This document shows, piece by piece, positions 37,330 to 46,189 of a stretch of DNA of 64,000 nt. This DNA is from Mycobacterium sp. Marseille-P9652 (GTDB lineage: Bacteria; Actinomycetota; Actinomycetes; Mycobacteriales; Mycobacteriaceae). The notes under the pieces were generated by a model. The model did not search any database, had not been told where the DNA came from, and saw only the letters and a list, made by a program, of their open reading frames with translations. The translations under genes were made by a program, and so were the position numbers. The stretch lies in NCBI RefSeq assembly GCF_902652685.1, contig NZ_CACRUY010000009.1:62001-126000 (forward strand), read 5' to 3'. Within the stretch, counting starts at the first letter, position 1; every line of letters begins with the position of its first letter.

Positions 37330-38726
37330 CGACGAAGACCCTGCCGACCGTCCTGCCTGGTGAAGCCCATGGCGGCGTGGAGAGCGTTGAGCCGCAACCT
37401 ATCTGGCGGCTGATACTGACCTCGGGCGGCGCGCGCTTGGTGGTGCTCCCCGTAAGCGCGGTCTGCGGGCTGGTGGTCGCGCGGCTGACGACACTCGCCG
37501 TGGGTATCGATCAGTTCGGTGTCGTGATGCTCGTGGCGACGCTGAGTCAGCTCCTGATGTTTGCGGACCTCGGCGCGGGCGCGGCAGTCGCCACCGGACG
37601 AACGCAAGCGCACGACTCGCCGTCGGCGACCGAGCAGTTTCGGCGGACCATGCTCACGGCTATCCGCACCACCCTGGCGGCCGCCGTCGTGCTGGGCTTG
37701 CTCGCCGTCGTCCTCGGCCTGGCCGGAGTCTGGCCGGCGCTGCTGGGCATGCACGGCGGCGTCGGCGACGGGGCCAATCTCGCTGCCGTGCTGGCGCTGT
37801 CGGCGTTCAGCGTTTCGATACCCTTTGCCCTCGGGGCGGACGTGCTCCGGGGGAGTGGGCGACTGCACGAAGCCGTTGTCCTGGGCGGGGTTTCCGGCCC
37901 GGCGTCCCTCGCGATGACGGCCGCGCTGTACCTGATGCACGCCCCGCCGCTGGCGTACGCGCTGCCGATTCCGGTCGGTTTGCTGCTCGGCTATGTCCTG
38001 TCGGCCATGCGGGCCCGGCACACCGACAAGCGGATCATGGGCGGGCTGCTGCGCAAGGTGCTGCGCCCGAGGCGATTCCCGGGTGCTGCGATATCCGCAA
38101 CTGCCGCACCGATGTTCGTCGTGATGATCGGGCTGCCGCTGGCGCTGCAGTCGGACCGCATCGTGCTCGCGCACCGCGTCGCCCCGGTGGCGCTGTCCGG
38201 CTATTCCTACGTGGCCCAGCTCTACGCGCCGCTGTGGTCGGTCATCTCCGTTGCGGGACTGGCGCTGTGGCCTCACTTCGCGGCCGACAACCTGGCCGTC
38301 GACGCACTTCGGAGGAGCTGGCTGACGGGACTGAAGATCCTCGGTGGCGCCGGGGTGGTCGCCGCGGGCTGCTTTGTGGCGCTGAGCCCCGTTGTCGTCG
38401 TATGGATGAGCGCGGGGACCGCACGCCCGGGGTGGTCCATGCTTCTCGCGTTCGCCGCGCTGCTGGTGGTGCAGTCGCTGCACCTCACCTCCGGCATCAT
38501 GCTGATCTCGCCGGAACAGCTGCGCTTCCAGGCGGTCTGCGTCGTCGTTCTCGTTCTCGTGAACCTTCCGCTTTCGTGGGTCCTGGCCGGATCCTGGGGC
38601 CCGTCCGGTCCCGTGTGGGCCTCGGCGATCACCGTGGCCGCCTGTCAGCTGGTGCCCGGGGCGGTGGTCGCGAACCGGATCGCGTCACCCCGCGCCGAGG
38701 CGCCCGGGAAGGCACCCCGTGGCTGA
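37326..38726 (+). CDS. Wzx-type polysaccharide flippase
   Basis: A 466-residue membrane protein with about 12-14 helices, resembling the oligosaccharide flippase/MurJ-MATE fold (FADLGAGAAVATGR, LALQSDRIVLAHR, YSYVAQLYAPLWSVISVAGLALWP). It would move the lipid-linked repeat unit to the outer face of the inner membrane. The position between Wzz and Wzy genes supports this. Similarity to the family is in pattern rather than strict motifs, as usual for Wzx. Confidence 0.85.
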   Translation: MTTKTLPTVLPGEAHGGVESVEPQPIWRLILTSGGARLVVLPVSAVCGLVVARLTTLAVGIDQFGVVMLVATLSQLLMFADLGAGAAVATGRTQAHDSPSATEQFRRTMLTAIRTTLAAAVVLGLLAVVLGLAGVWPALLGMHGGVGDGANLAAVLALSAFSVSIPFALGADVLRGSGRLHEAVVLGGVSGPASLAMTAALYLMHAPPLAYALPIPVGLLLGYVLSAMRARHTDKRIMGGLLRKVLRPRRFPGAAISATAAPMFVVMIGLPLALQSDRIVLAHRVAPVALSGYSYVAQLYAPLWSVISVAGLALWPHFAADNLAVDALRRSWLTGLKILGGAGVVAAGCFVALSPVVVVWMSAGTARPGWSMLLAFAALLVVQSLHLTSGIMLISPEQLRFQAVCVVVLVLVNLPLSWVLAGSWGPSGPVWASAITVAACQLVPGAVVANRIASPRAEAPGKAPRG

Positions 38727-40101
38727 CTCGATCACCACCGCGGTCATGGTCACCCTCAGCGTGGTGGCCGTTCTGATCCTGTTCAGCGGGCTGCGGAAAA
38801 TCCGAGCGGCGGGGGAGTGGTCGCGCACCGCGACGTTCGGCGCCGTGATCATCGTGACGACCACCAGCCTGGTCGAGGTGGCCGTGACCTACCTCGGCAA
38901 ATGGACCAAGGTGCGCAACGCCTACAAGACCGTGACCTGGGTCAAGCCGGACCTGGCACACCAAGCCAACCGGTTGATCCTGGTGCTGCTGGCCGTCAGC
39001 GCCACCGCAGTCTTCGTGGTGATGCTCAAGCGGCGCGGTACGCTGATCAACCTTCCCGCAGTGCTTTTCATGCTGATCGAAGTCGTTTCGGCGGAGTCGG
39101 CGTTGCTGCACGGCGACAACCCCTTCCGGCCCTTCTCGCTGGTCTTCCTGACTGTCGTCCTCGCATGCACGGTGGCGCCGCGGGGATTGGGAATTCACAT
39201 CGGCGTCGGCACGGCGTGCACGATCGCCGCGATTGCGAGCGGCTTCACGTTCCTGATCCAGCGAGACTTCAGTGTCTTCTCCTGCAGCGTGGGCACTTTC
39301 ACGTCGGACAAATGCGGGCTGTTCGACTTCGACTTCCGGGGCACCATGGAGAACGAGAACGCCCTGGCAATGTATCTCGCGCTGGCGATGCCGTTCGTCT
39401 ACCTGGGTTTCGGCTCGTGGGAGGGTCCTGCCCTCAGCGGCTACATCCTGTGTCTCGCCCTCATGACCGGCGGCCGCTCGGGCATGACCGCCGCCGCCGT
39501 CACTTTCCTTGCCCTGCTTGTGTTTCGACCCAACGTCCGAAGGGGAAACGCCGCGGCACCGGTACGCAACGCATTGCTGTACGCCGGGCTTGGCGCGATG
39601 GCCGTGATCGGCTTCGTGACACCGTTCCTGACCACCGACCCGGACGCCTACCACGGACGGGCCGCGTTGTGGATCATGGCGCGGGAGGCCCTCACCGACC
39701 CGGCCACCCTGATCCACGGAACCGGGATGTACGGATGGCAGCACGTGCGCGACAGCGGGATGATCGACCCGTCCGCGTCGTACTCCGTTCACAATCAATG
39801 GCTGCAGGTGTTGTTCTCGACCGGGCTCCTGGGCCTCGTTCTGTACCTTGCCGCGCTGGGCGTGCTGATCTGGCAGTCCCGGCGCGGCTACAGCCTGGTC
39901 ATCGGGTGCGTGCTGCTGCCGGTCTTCATGCTGTCGCTGACCGAGCGGCCCTGGCCGCTCGACTTCACCGACTGGCTGACGTGGGCGTGCCCGGCGGCCT
40001 TACTCAGTTATCCGGCGGTGCGACGCCTCCCGAGATCGACCGGGCGGGAAGACGTGTCGCAGCCACAGTCCGGCCACACCGTCGCGGAGTTGGTCCCGTG
40101 A
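38719..40101 (+). CDS. Wzy/O-antigen ligase-family polymerase
   Basis: A 460-residue membrane protein with about 11 helices and a large outer loop. The Wzy_C/WaaL signature is seen as TMENENALAMYLALAMPF, a following GGRSGM turn, and GTGMYGWQHVRD...YSVHNQWLQVLFSTGLLG with the conserved HNxWLQ histidine in the loop. It would polymerise repeat units outside the cell. GTG start, overlapping the flippase end by 8 bases; its stop overlaps the next GTG as GTGA. Confidence 0.86.
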   Translation: MADSITTAVMVTLSVVAVLILFSGLRKIRAAGEWSRTATFGAVIIVTTTSLVEVAVTYLGKWTKVRNAYKTVTWVKPDLAHQANRLILVLLAVSATAVFVVMLKRRGTLINLPAVLFMLIEVVSAESALLHGDNPFRPFSLVFLTVVLACTVAPRGLGIHIGVGTACTIAAIASGFTFLIQRDFSVFSCSVGTFTSDKCGLFDFDFRGTMENENALAMYLALAMPFVYLGFGSWEGPALSGYILCLALMTGGRSGMTAAAVTFLALLVFRPNVRRGNAAAPVRNALLYAGLGAMAVIGFVTPFLTTDPDAYHGRAALWIMAREALTDPATLIHGTGMYGWQHVRDSGMIDPSASYSVHNQWLQVLFSTGLLGLVLYLAALGVLIWQSRRGYSLVIGCVLLPVFMLSLTERPWPLDFTDWLTWACPAALLSYPAVRRLPRSTGREDVSQPQSGHTVAELVP

Positions 40102-42359
40102 CGGTGAACGGCGGGCGCAGCGTTTCGGTGTGCGTCAACGGCAAGTGGCTAGCGCAGCCCGCGTCCGGTACGCAGCGGTACGCGACGGGGGTGATGCGCG
40201 CCGTCAGCGCCACGCCGATCGCGCCACACGTGACGCTGATCGTGCCGCGGGATGCGACGGAACCGCCCTGGGCGGGGCGCTTCCGGATCGTCCGGTCCCG
40301 CCTTCGGGGCCAGCTGTTCGAGCAACTGGCGTTGCCGTGGCTGTCCCGGGGAGCGCACCTGTATTCGCTTGCCGGGCCCGCCCCGCTTCTCAAGCGCAAG
40401 CAGACCGTGGTCATGCACGACGCCATGCCGTTTCGCTGCCCGGGCACGTTCCGGTTGGCCTTCATCGTCTGGTACCGCTTCATGTACACGGTGCTGTCGC
40501 GAACCGCGACGCGGCTTTTCACGGTGTCGTCGTTCAGCCGGACGGAACTCTCCTCCGTGTTGGGCGTTCCGGAACGCCGATTCGAGCTGGCCCCCTGCGG
40601 GGCCGACCATGTGGACGCCCGGCCCCTCGCGGATGCGGGCACCCCGCTCCCATTCGCTCCCGGGTCGTACGCCCTGATCGTCGGCAACCTGGCTCCGCAC
40701 AAGAATGTGATCGCCGCGGCCGGTGCGCTTTCCGGCGGCGGCGTGCCCGTCGTCGTGGTCGGGGGCGCCCAGCAGGTATTCCGCGACGTCGCGCCGGACC
40801 GCCCCAGCGCCGTGTGTTTCCTCGGCCGCATCGACGATCGGCAGCTGCGGCGGCTGTACGGCACCGCCGGAGTGCTCGTGGCCGCGTCCAGCTACGAGGG
40901 TTTCGGACTGCCGATCGTCGAGGCGGGCAGGCTGGGGTGCCCCGCGGTGTATGCGACGGGCTCCGCGTTGACCGAAGTGGCCGGCGAGAGCGGATGCGGC
41001 TTCCCGCCGGGAGATTGGGACCGCTGCGTCGAAGTGGTCAGGCGGATCCTCTCCAGCACCGACCTTCGCCATGAGCTTGCCGCACGCGCGCGAAGCAACG
41101 CCGCCCGATTCACGTGGGCCGGCGCCGCCGACAAAATCTTCGCGGGCGCCAAGCCCGCACACGACGACGGGAGGCGCGTGCCGTTGCGCGTGTTGCACGT
41201 CACGGAGACGTTCTCGGCGGGAACCGGCTCCGCGATCATCGGATACGCCCGGGCCGTCCGCGACCACGGCGTCGAATCGATGCTGCTGGCACAGGATCGC
41301 GGATCGGGCCTGCTGACGGAACTCGGCGGATCGTCCCCGTTCACCGCGGCGCGCATCGTCGGTCCGGGCTTGGCGAACCTGTGGCGGGCGATCGGGTCGG
41401 CGGTCAAGGAGGACAACCCGGACATCGTTCACCTGCATTCGTCGATGGCCGGCGGGGTGGGGCGGCTGCGGCTTGCCCTCGGGCACACGCCGATCGTCTA
41501 CAGCCCCCACTGCTTCGCATTCGAGCGGCGCGACGTTTCCCCGATGCGCAGGTGGGCTTTTCACGGTGTCGAGTTTCTCCTTGCGCGACGGACGGGCGCG
41601 TTCGTGTGCGTGAGTCCCCACGAGGCCGGGCTCGCCAGGCGGCTGGCGTCGAGGGCCGACGTGGTTCACCTGCTGAACTCCTTCTCCCCGGCGCCGGCGA
41701 CCTCGGCCTTCGGTTCCATGCCCGGCGCGGACGCGGCCGCGATGCGGATCGTGACGGTGGGAAGGGTTGCCCCACAGAAGGATCCGGGCCTGTTCGTCCG
41801 GATCGTGACGATGCTCGCCGACGCCGGTGACGTTCACGCCACCTGGGTTGGCGATGGGGCCGGCAATGCGCGCGACGCCCTGGAATCGGCCGGTGTGTCG
41901 GTGACCGGCTGGCTACCGGTAGAGCAGGTCCCGGCCGCGATGGCGAGCCAGACCGTGTACCTGCACACGGCGGGATGGGAGGCCGCCCTGCCGATCGCGG
42001 CGATCGACGCCATGCAGGCCGGGCTTCCGGTAGTGATGCGGCGCAACGCCGCCTACCATTCGATGCTGCCCGACGACTGGCAGTTCGATGACGCCCCATC
42101 GGCGGCCGAGATGATCCGGGCCCTCGCCCGCCGGCCGGCGCGCCAGCGTCGCATCCGTGAGCAGTTCGAGCTCCTCGTCGAATTGCGCAAGGACAACCCC
42201 GCGCTTGTCCTCCCACCCGAATACCGCCGCCTGTTTCAGAAGTCGAAGGCAGGACCGCGCGCTGGCACGTCCCACTCCGACGGCGGGACGCTCCCAACCG
42301 GACACGACAGCACGATCATGAAGGAGAGCTGGTGGCGAAACCGCTATACAGCATCGTGA
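40098..42359 (+). CDS. Tandem GT4-GT4 glycosyltransferase fusion
   Basis: A single 753-codon frame holds two GT-B glycosyltransferases of family 4. Domain 1 (about 1-350) includes VHDAMPFRCPG-like VMHDAMP, VGNLAPHKN and the sugar-nucleotide site SSYEGFGLPIVEA. Domain 2 (about 361-700) starts LRVLHVTETFSAGTG and has TVGRVAPQKDPGLF and TAGWEAALPIAAIDAMQAG. No stop separates them. A GTG at 41178 preceded by GGGAGG might also start domain 2 separately. Two sequential sugars could be added by one polypeptide. The last 28 bases overlap the next gene. Confidence 0.85.
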   Translation: MTVNGGRSVSVCVNGKWLAQPASGTQRYATGVMRAVSATPIAPHVTLIVPRDATEPPWAGRFRIVRSRLRGQLFEQLALPWLSRGAHLYSLAGPAPLLKRKQTVVMHDAMPFRCPGTFRLAFIVWYRFMYTVLSRTATRLFTVSSFSRTELSSVLGVPERRFELAPCGADHVDARPLADAGTPLPFAPGSYALIVGNLAPHKNVIAAAGALSGGGVPVVVVGGAQQVFRDVAPDRPSAVCFLGRIDDRQLRRLYGTAGVLVAASSYEGFGLPIVEAGRLGCPAVYATGSALTEVAGESGCGFPPGDWDRCVEVVRRILSSTDLRHELAARARSNAARFTWAGAADKIFAGAKPAHDDGRRVPLRVLHVTETFSAGTGSAIIGYARAVRDHGVESMLLAQDRGSGLLTELGGSSPFTAARIVGPGLANLWRAIGSAVKEDNPDIVHLHSSMAGGVGRLRLALGHTPIVYSPHCFAFERRDVSPMRRWAFHGVEFLLARRTGAFVCVSPHEAGLARRLASRADVVHLLNSFSPAPATSAFGSMPGADAAAMRIVTVGRVAPQKDPGLFVRIVTMLADAGDVHATWVGDGAGNARDALESAGVSVTGWLPVEQVPAAMASQTVYLHTAGWEAALPIAAIDAMQAGLPVVMRRNAAYHSMLPDDWQFDDAPSAAEMIRALARRPARQRRIREQFELLVELRKDNPALVLPPEYRRLFQKSKAGPRAGTSHSDGGTLPTGHDSTIMKESWWRNRYTAS

Positions 42360-43171
42360 CGATCACCTTCCAGAACCTGGAAGGTCTGCAGCGCACGGTC
42401 GAATCGCTACGGTCCCAATTCTATTGCGACTTCGAACACATCGTCATCGATGGCGGCTCGACCGACGGCTCCCGGGAGTGGCTGGCGGCCGGCTTCGACG
42501 GGACCTGGGTGAGCGAGCCGGACCGCGGCCGCTACGACGCGATGAACAAGGGTGCCCGCCTGGCCCGCGGCGAGTACCTGTGGTTCATGCATGCCGGCGA
42601 CGTCTTCGGCGACGCCGGGGTCCTGACGCGCGTCGCGGCCGCGATCGATGAATGCGGTGACCGTCGTCCGGGGTGGATGTACGGCCTCGCTCGCGTGGTG
42701 GGTCCGGACGGGGGTGTGCACTCCACCCTCGGGTTCGTCCCCTTCAAGATGTTCAACTCCGCGATCATGCAGCGCCCGATCCCGCACCAGGCCAGCGCGA
42801 TACGGCGCGACCTGTTCTGGGAGTTGGGTGGGTACGACGAGGAGTTCGGCCTGGCGGCCGATCAGTTGCTGATCATGCGTGCCGCCGCCGCGTCGCCGCC
42901 CCTGCCCCTCGCCGATTTCCTCTGTGACTTCGACTGCACGGGAATCAGCGCGGAGGTGTCCTGGTGGAGCTACTACCGCAACAACGTGCGGATCCGCCGT
43001 AGCCTGGACGCCCCGATCATGCGCTGGCGGACGCTGGACAACGTGCTGGCGTTGGGCTGGGCGGTTTCTCGTTTCCTCGCCCAAACCTTCCGCGCCGCGG
43101 CCCTGAGGCCGGAGAGCTCTCCGCCGCAGGCCATTTCGGCGACGCCGGCCCTCGCGGGAGGACCGCGATGA
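42332..43171 (+). CDS. Family 2 glycosyltransferase
   Basis: A 279-residue GT-A enzyme: YSIVTITFQNLEGLQRTVESL, then the metal-binding region IDGGSTDGSREWL and WFMHAGDVFGD, where the second acidic motif sits. SEPDRGRYDAMNKGARLARGEYLWF is typical of WcaA-like transferases. AAGGAGA lies 6 bases upstream of the GTG start, within the previous coding region. Acceptor and donor unknown; fucose from GDP-fucose is one option for the cluster's transferases. Its stop overlaps the next ATG. Confidence 0.9.
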   Translation: MAKPLYSIVTITFQNLEGLQRTVESLRSQFYCDFEHIVIDGGSTDGSREWLAAGFDGTWVSEPDRGRYDAMNKGARLARGEYLWFMHAGDVFGDAGVLTRVAAAIDECGDRRPGWMYGLARVVGPDGGVHSTLGFVPFKMFNSAIMQRPIPHQASAIRRDLFWELGGYDEEFGLAADQLLIMRAAAASPPLPLADFLCDFDCTGISAEVSWWSYYRNNVRIRRSLDAPIMRWRTLDNVLALGWAVSRFLAQTFRAAALRPESSPPQAISATPALAGGPR

Positions 43172-44391
43172 ACGGGCGGATCGAGGTCACCGCGGTTCGC
43201 CGATTCGACGAGCTGGCCGCGATCCGCAAGGAGTGGGCCGGCCTGCACGAGGATGCGGCGCCCGGCTCGCCGTTCGAACACCCGGCATGGGCCGAGACGT
43301 GGGCGAAGTACTACGTACCCGAGGCCGACCTGGAGTGCGTCGCGGTGCGGGACCACGCACAGAGCGACTCGCTCATCGGCTTCGCGCCGCTCTACCGGCG
43401 CCACAGGGGCGTGGCCGGGGTCGGCGCCACCTGCCTACAGCCCCTGGGCACGGGGCGCCACCAGGCCCTGACCGAGGTTGTCCAGGTGCTCGCCCGGCCC
43501 GAGCGCACGAGTGACGTCATGCGGGCGGTGCTCCACCACCTCGAATCGCTGGAAGGCTGGAACTGGGCGCACCTTTCCCTCGGGCCTACCCAGGGCTGGT
43601 TGGTGCCGCAATGGCTGGACGACCATGCCAACGCGATGCTTCGGCACATCAAGACACGTCCGTGTGTCGTCTTCGACGACCTGCCGACCGATGTGGCCGG
43701 CCTCAAGTCGCGGCTCAAGCGCAACGTGCGGGAATCGATCCGCCGTAGCCGCAACCGCTCGGCGAAGCTCGGCTCGATGACTTTTCGGAGCGCCTCGGAC
43801 GTCGCAGAACTCGACGCGACGGTGCCCAAACTCGTGGAGCTGCACCGCATGCGCGCCGCGATGCCGGGCAAGGTGGAGCACGCCGACATCCTCGGCGGGA
43901 TGGAAAGCGCATTCCTGGCCGACACGGTGCAACACTTCGCCGAATACGGGCTCGCCCGCATCTACGTGGCCGAGCACGCCTCAGAGCCTGTGGCGGCCCA
44001 ACTCGTGCTGTCCGACGGCCGCACCGACTACGTGTCCGTCAGTGGCCTGGACCCCCGCTACTGGGACTTCAGCCTCAACACGATGCTGATCTACAACGCG
44101 CTGGAGGATGCGGTCTCGCTGAGGCGGACCGCGCTCAACCTCTCAACCGGGCCCGGGGTCGCGAAAAACCGCTGGAGTTCGACGATCACCACCTATCACG
44201 ATTTCGCGATCGTGCGTCCCGACCGCCGATCCCGTTGGCTGTACGGCGGTTTCACCCACGCCAGCCTGGCGCTCGACCACTACCACGAGGCGAGGCTGCA
44301 CCGCACCAGGGACGACACCAAGCTCACCCGCAGGGTGCGCGAAGCCAGCCGTCGCGCGGCGGACGTCGTTCGGACGAGGGGAGTGGCATGA
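43168..44391 (+). CDS. FemAB/GNAT-like acyltransferase (CelD-type, BioF2 domain)
   Basis: A 407-residue protein with two GNAT-like halves. PFEHPAWAETWAKYY and LIGFAPLYRR mark the first; SRLKRNVRESIRRSRNR, then VAEHASEPVAAQLVLSDGRTDYVSVSGLDPRYWDFSLNTMLIYNALE mark the second, as in the COG5653 family seen in polysaccharide clusters. These proteins transfer acyl or aminoacyl groups. In this operon it may acylate an amino sugar of the repeat unit. Start and stop overlap both neighbours as ATGA. Confidence 0.82.
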   Translation: MNGRIEVTAVRRFDELAAIRKEWAGLHEDAAPGSPFEHPAWAETWAKYYVPEADLECVAVRDHAQSDSLIGFAPLYRRHRGVAGVGATCLQPLGTGRHQALTEVVQVLARPERTSDVMRAVLHHLESLEGWNWAHLSLGPTQGWLVPQWLDDHANAMLRHIKTRPCVVFDDLPTDVAGLKSRLKRNVRESIRRSRNRSAKLGSMTFRSASDVAELDATVPKLVELHRMRAAMPGKVEHADILGGMESAFLADTVQHFAEYGLARIYVAEHASEPVAAQLVLSDGRTDYVSVSGLDPRYWDFSLNTMLIYNALEDAVSLRRTALNLSTGPGVAKNRWSSTITTYHDFAIVRPDRRSRWLYGGFTHASLALDHYHEARLHRTRDDTKLTRRVREASRRAADVVRTRGVA

Positions 44392-45011
44392 GAGTCGATA
44401 CCGCGCTGCGGGCCATGATGCACAGGTGGCTCATCATCGCCGCCATCACCGGGGCGATGGCGGCGATGGGGGCGATCTTCGCCGTGTTCAATCCGCCGAT
44501 GTACAAGGCGACCGCCGAGGGGTTGTTCTCGGTCGCTTCGCCGGAAACCAGGACGCCGTACGCGATGGCCAACGGCTCCCAGTACATCCTGGACCGGATG
44601 ACCAGCTACGCGCAGCTGGGCAAGACCACCCCGGTGCTGACCCCGGTCGTAAACGGGCTGCACCTCGACGAAACGCCGTTGACGCTCACCGGACGCGTGA
44701 CCTCGAAGAGTTCGGCAGACAAGGCCATTCTGGACGTGAGCGTGGAGTACAACGATCCGGTGATGGCGGCCCGCATCGCGGACGCCACACTGGCGCAGAT
44801 CGGCCAGGCCGTGTCTCGCGTCGAGAACGGCAACGTCAAAGTCACGGCGGTGGGTCCGGCGGTGGTGCCGCGGCCATCGTCGCGGCTGCATCTCCTCATT
44901 CATGCCGGGGTGGGCGCGATCGCCGGATTGGTGCTCGGGTCGTTCGTGGCCGTCGGGTTGGAGTTCCTGCGCGAACGGGCGGCATGGCGGCGGGCCGTAC
45001 CGCTGTCCTGA
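44388..45011 (+). CDS. Second Wzz/YveK-like chain-length protein
   Basis: A compact 207-residue copolymerase: helix 1 near residues 13-34 (WLIIAAITGAMAAMGAIFAVF), a periplasmic part with GSQYILDRMTSYAQLGKTTPVL and VEYNDPVMAARIADATLAQIG, and helix 2 near 165-190. No kinase domain. With the larger Wzz-like protein encoded earlier it may form a mixed complex that sets chain length. ATGA overlap with the preceding gene. Confidence 0.85.
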   Translation: MRVDTALRAMMHRWLIIAAITGAMAAMGAIFAVFNPPMYKATAEGLFSVASPETRTPYAMANGSQYILDRMTSYAQLGKTTPVLTPVVNGLHLDETPLTLTGRVTSKSSADKAILDVSVEYNDPVMAARIADATLAQIGQAVSRVENGNVKVTAVGPAVVPRPSSRLHLLIHAGVGAIAGLVLGSFVAVGLEFLRERAAWRRAVPLS

Positions 45012-45034
45012 CAAGCGATCCCGTTCCCTACCCG

Positions 45035-46189
45035 ATGGAGGCGACATTGCGGCAAGCGCGAGTGATTCTGCAGTTGTCCTCGCTCGTGCCACCCGCCCGG
45101 TACGGTGGCGCCGAGCGCGTGGTGGGCTCGTTCGGCGAACAGCTCGAAGACGCCGGCTTTCTCGTGCACAACCGCGGGCTCCGGCCGCGTGGCCGTGGTT
45201 CGGGCGAGGTGTCGGCGCACGCGATCCCAAACATGTTCTGGCCCTTCGACGGCCGGCGGCGCGGATTCGCCCGGCGCGCGCTGTGGCACGCGGTCGACAC
45301 CCTTTCTTTGTCCGCCCGCTCACGCGTCGATCGCATCCTCGACGAAGTGCGCCCCGACGTCGTCATCAGCCACAACCTGCGGGGCTGGGGGTATGCGCCG
45401 TGGGTGGTCGCCGCGGAGCGCGGCATCCCGCTCGTGCATGTCGTCCACGACTACGGCCTGCTGTGCAACTCGACAACTCTGTGGAACGGCGCGGTCTGCG
45501 ACCGCGTCTGCCGGCCGTGCGCTCCGCGGGTTGGCGCGAGCCGCCGACGCTGGCCGGGGGGCCAGATCGTCGGCGTGTCAAGGGCAGTGCTGGCAGAGCA
45601 CGGGCGACGAGGCCTCGCCGACTTCACCGACGCGGTGGTCGTGCACCCGACCGCGGCGGCCGCAAGCGTGGATTCCACCGACGCGCCCCGCGCCACAGGT
45701 GTGCCGTCGACGGTCGGTTACCTGGGTCGGGTGACCGATGCCAAGGGCGTGGACGTTCTCCTGGCCGCGATCGAGCGCACCGACAGGCGCCTGATCGTGG
45801 CGGGCGAGGGCGACCCCTCTTTCGTCGACCGGCTCAGAGGCCGCGCGCCGAGCCAGGTGGAGTGGCGGGGCCACGTCGATCACACCCGGTTCTTCGACGA
45901 GATCGACGTGCTCGTTGTCCCCTCGGTGTGGTTGGAGCCGTTCGGGCTGGTGGTCGCCGAAGCGGCGCGCGCCGGTGTCCCGGTGCTGATCGCCGACAGG
46001 CCCGGCCTCGTCGAGGCCGCCCGCGTCTCGGGTGCATGCCACTCGACGTTCCGGTCCAACGACGTGGCGGCGTTGCGGGCCGCGCTCGAGCGGCCGCTGC
46101 GCGACTACCGGACGGATCCCGCCCCGGGCCAACCGGTTCGGATCGCCGACGTGGTGACCCGCGCTTTGGCGGAGGGATCCGCGAGTTGA
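45035..46189 (+). CDS. Family 4 glycosyltransferase
   Basis: A 384-residue GT-B enzyme. LQLSSLVPPARYGGAERVVGSF is the N-terminal acceptor-side motif; GYLGRVTDAKGVDVLLAAIE opens the donor domain and VVPSVWLEPFGLVVAEAARAGVPVL is the EX7E-type donor site. A cysteine cluster (LLCNSTTLWNGAVCDRVCRPCAPR) in the middle is typical of a subgroup that may bind metal. No good ribosome binding site precedes the ATG at 45035; an in-frame ATG at 44984 inside the Wzz gene is an alternative. Couples to the next gene by TTGA. Confidence 0.88.
   Translation: MEATLRQARVILQLSSLVPPARYGGAERVVGSFGEQLEDAGFLVHNRGLRPRGRGSGEVSAHAIPNMFWPFDGRRRGFARRALWHAVDTLSLSARSRVDRILDEVRPDVVISHNLRGWGYAPWVVAAERGIPLVHVVHDYGLLCNSTTLWNGAVCDRVCRPCAPRVGASRRRWPGGQIVGVSRAVLAEHGRRGLADFTDAVVVHPTAAAASVDSTDAPRATGVPSTVGYLGRVTDAKGVDVLLAAIERTDRRLIVAGEGDPSFVDRLRGRAPSQVEWRGHVDHTRFFDEIDVLVVPSVWLEPFGLVVAEAARAGVPVLIADRPGLVEAARVSGACHSTFRSNDVAALRAALERPLRDYRTDPAPGQPVRIADVVTRALAEGSAS

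Noticed and set aside
38817-40097. In-frame upstream extension of the tandem GT4 gene across the polymerase gene
   Set aside because: The extension is an Arg-rich frame shadow of the polymerase; the GTG at 40098 overlapping the polymerase stop is the natural start.
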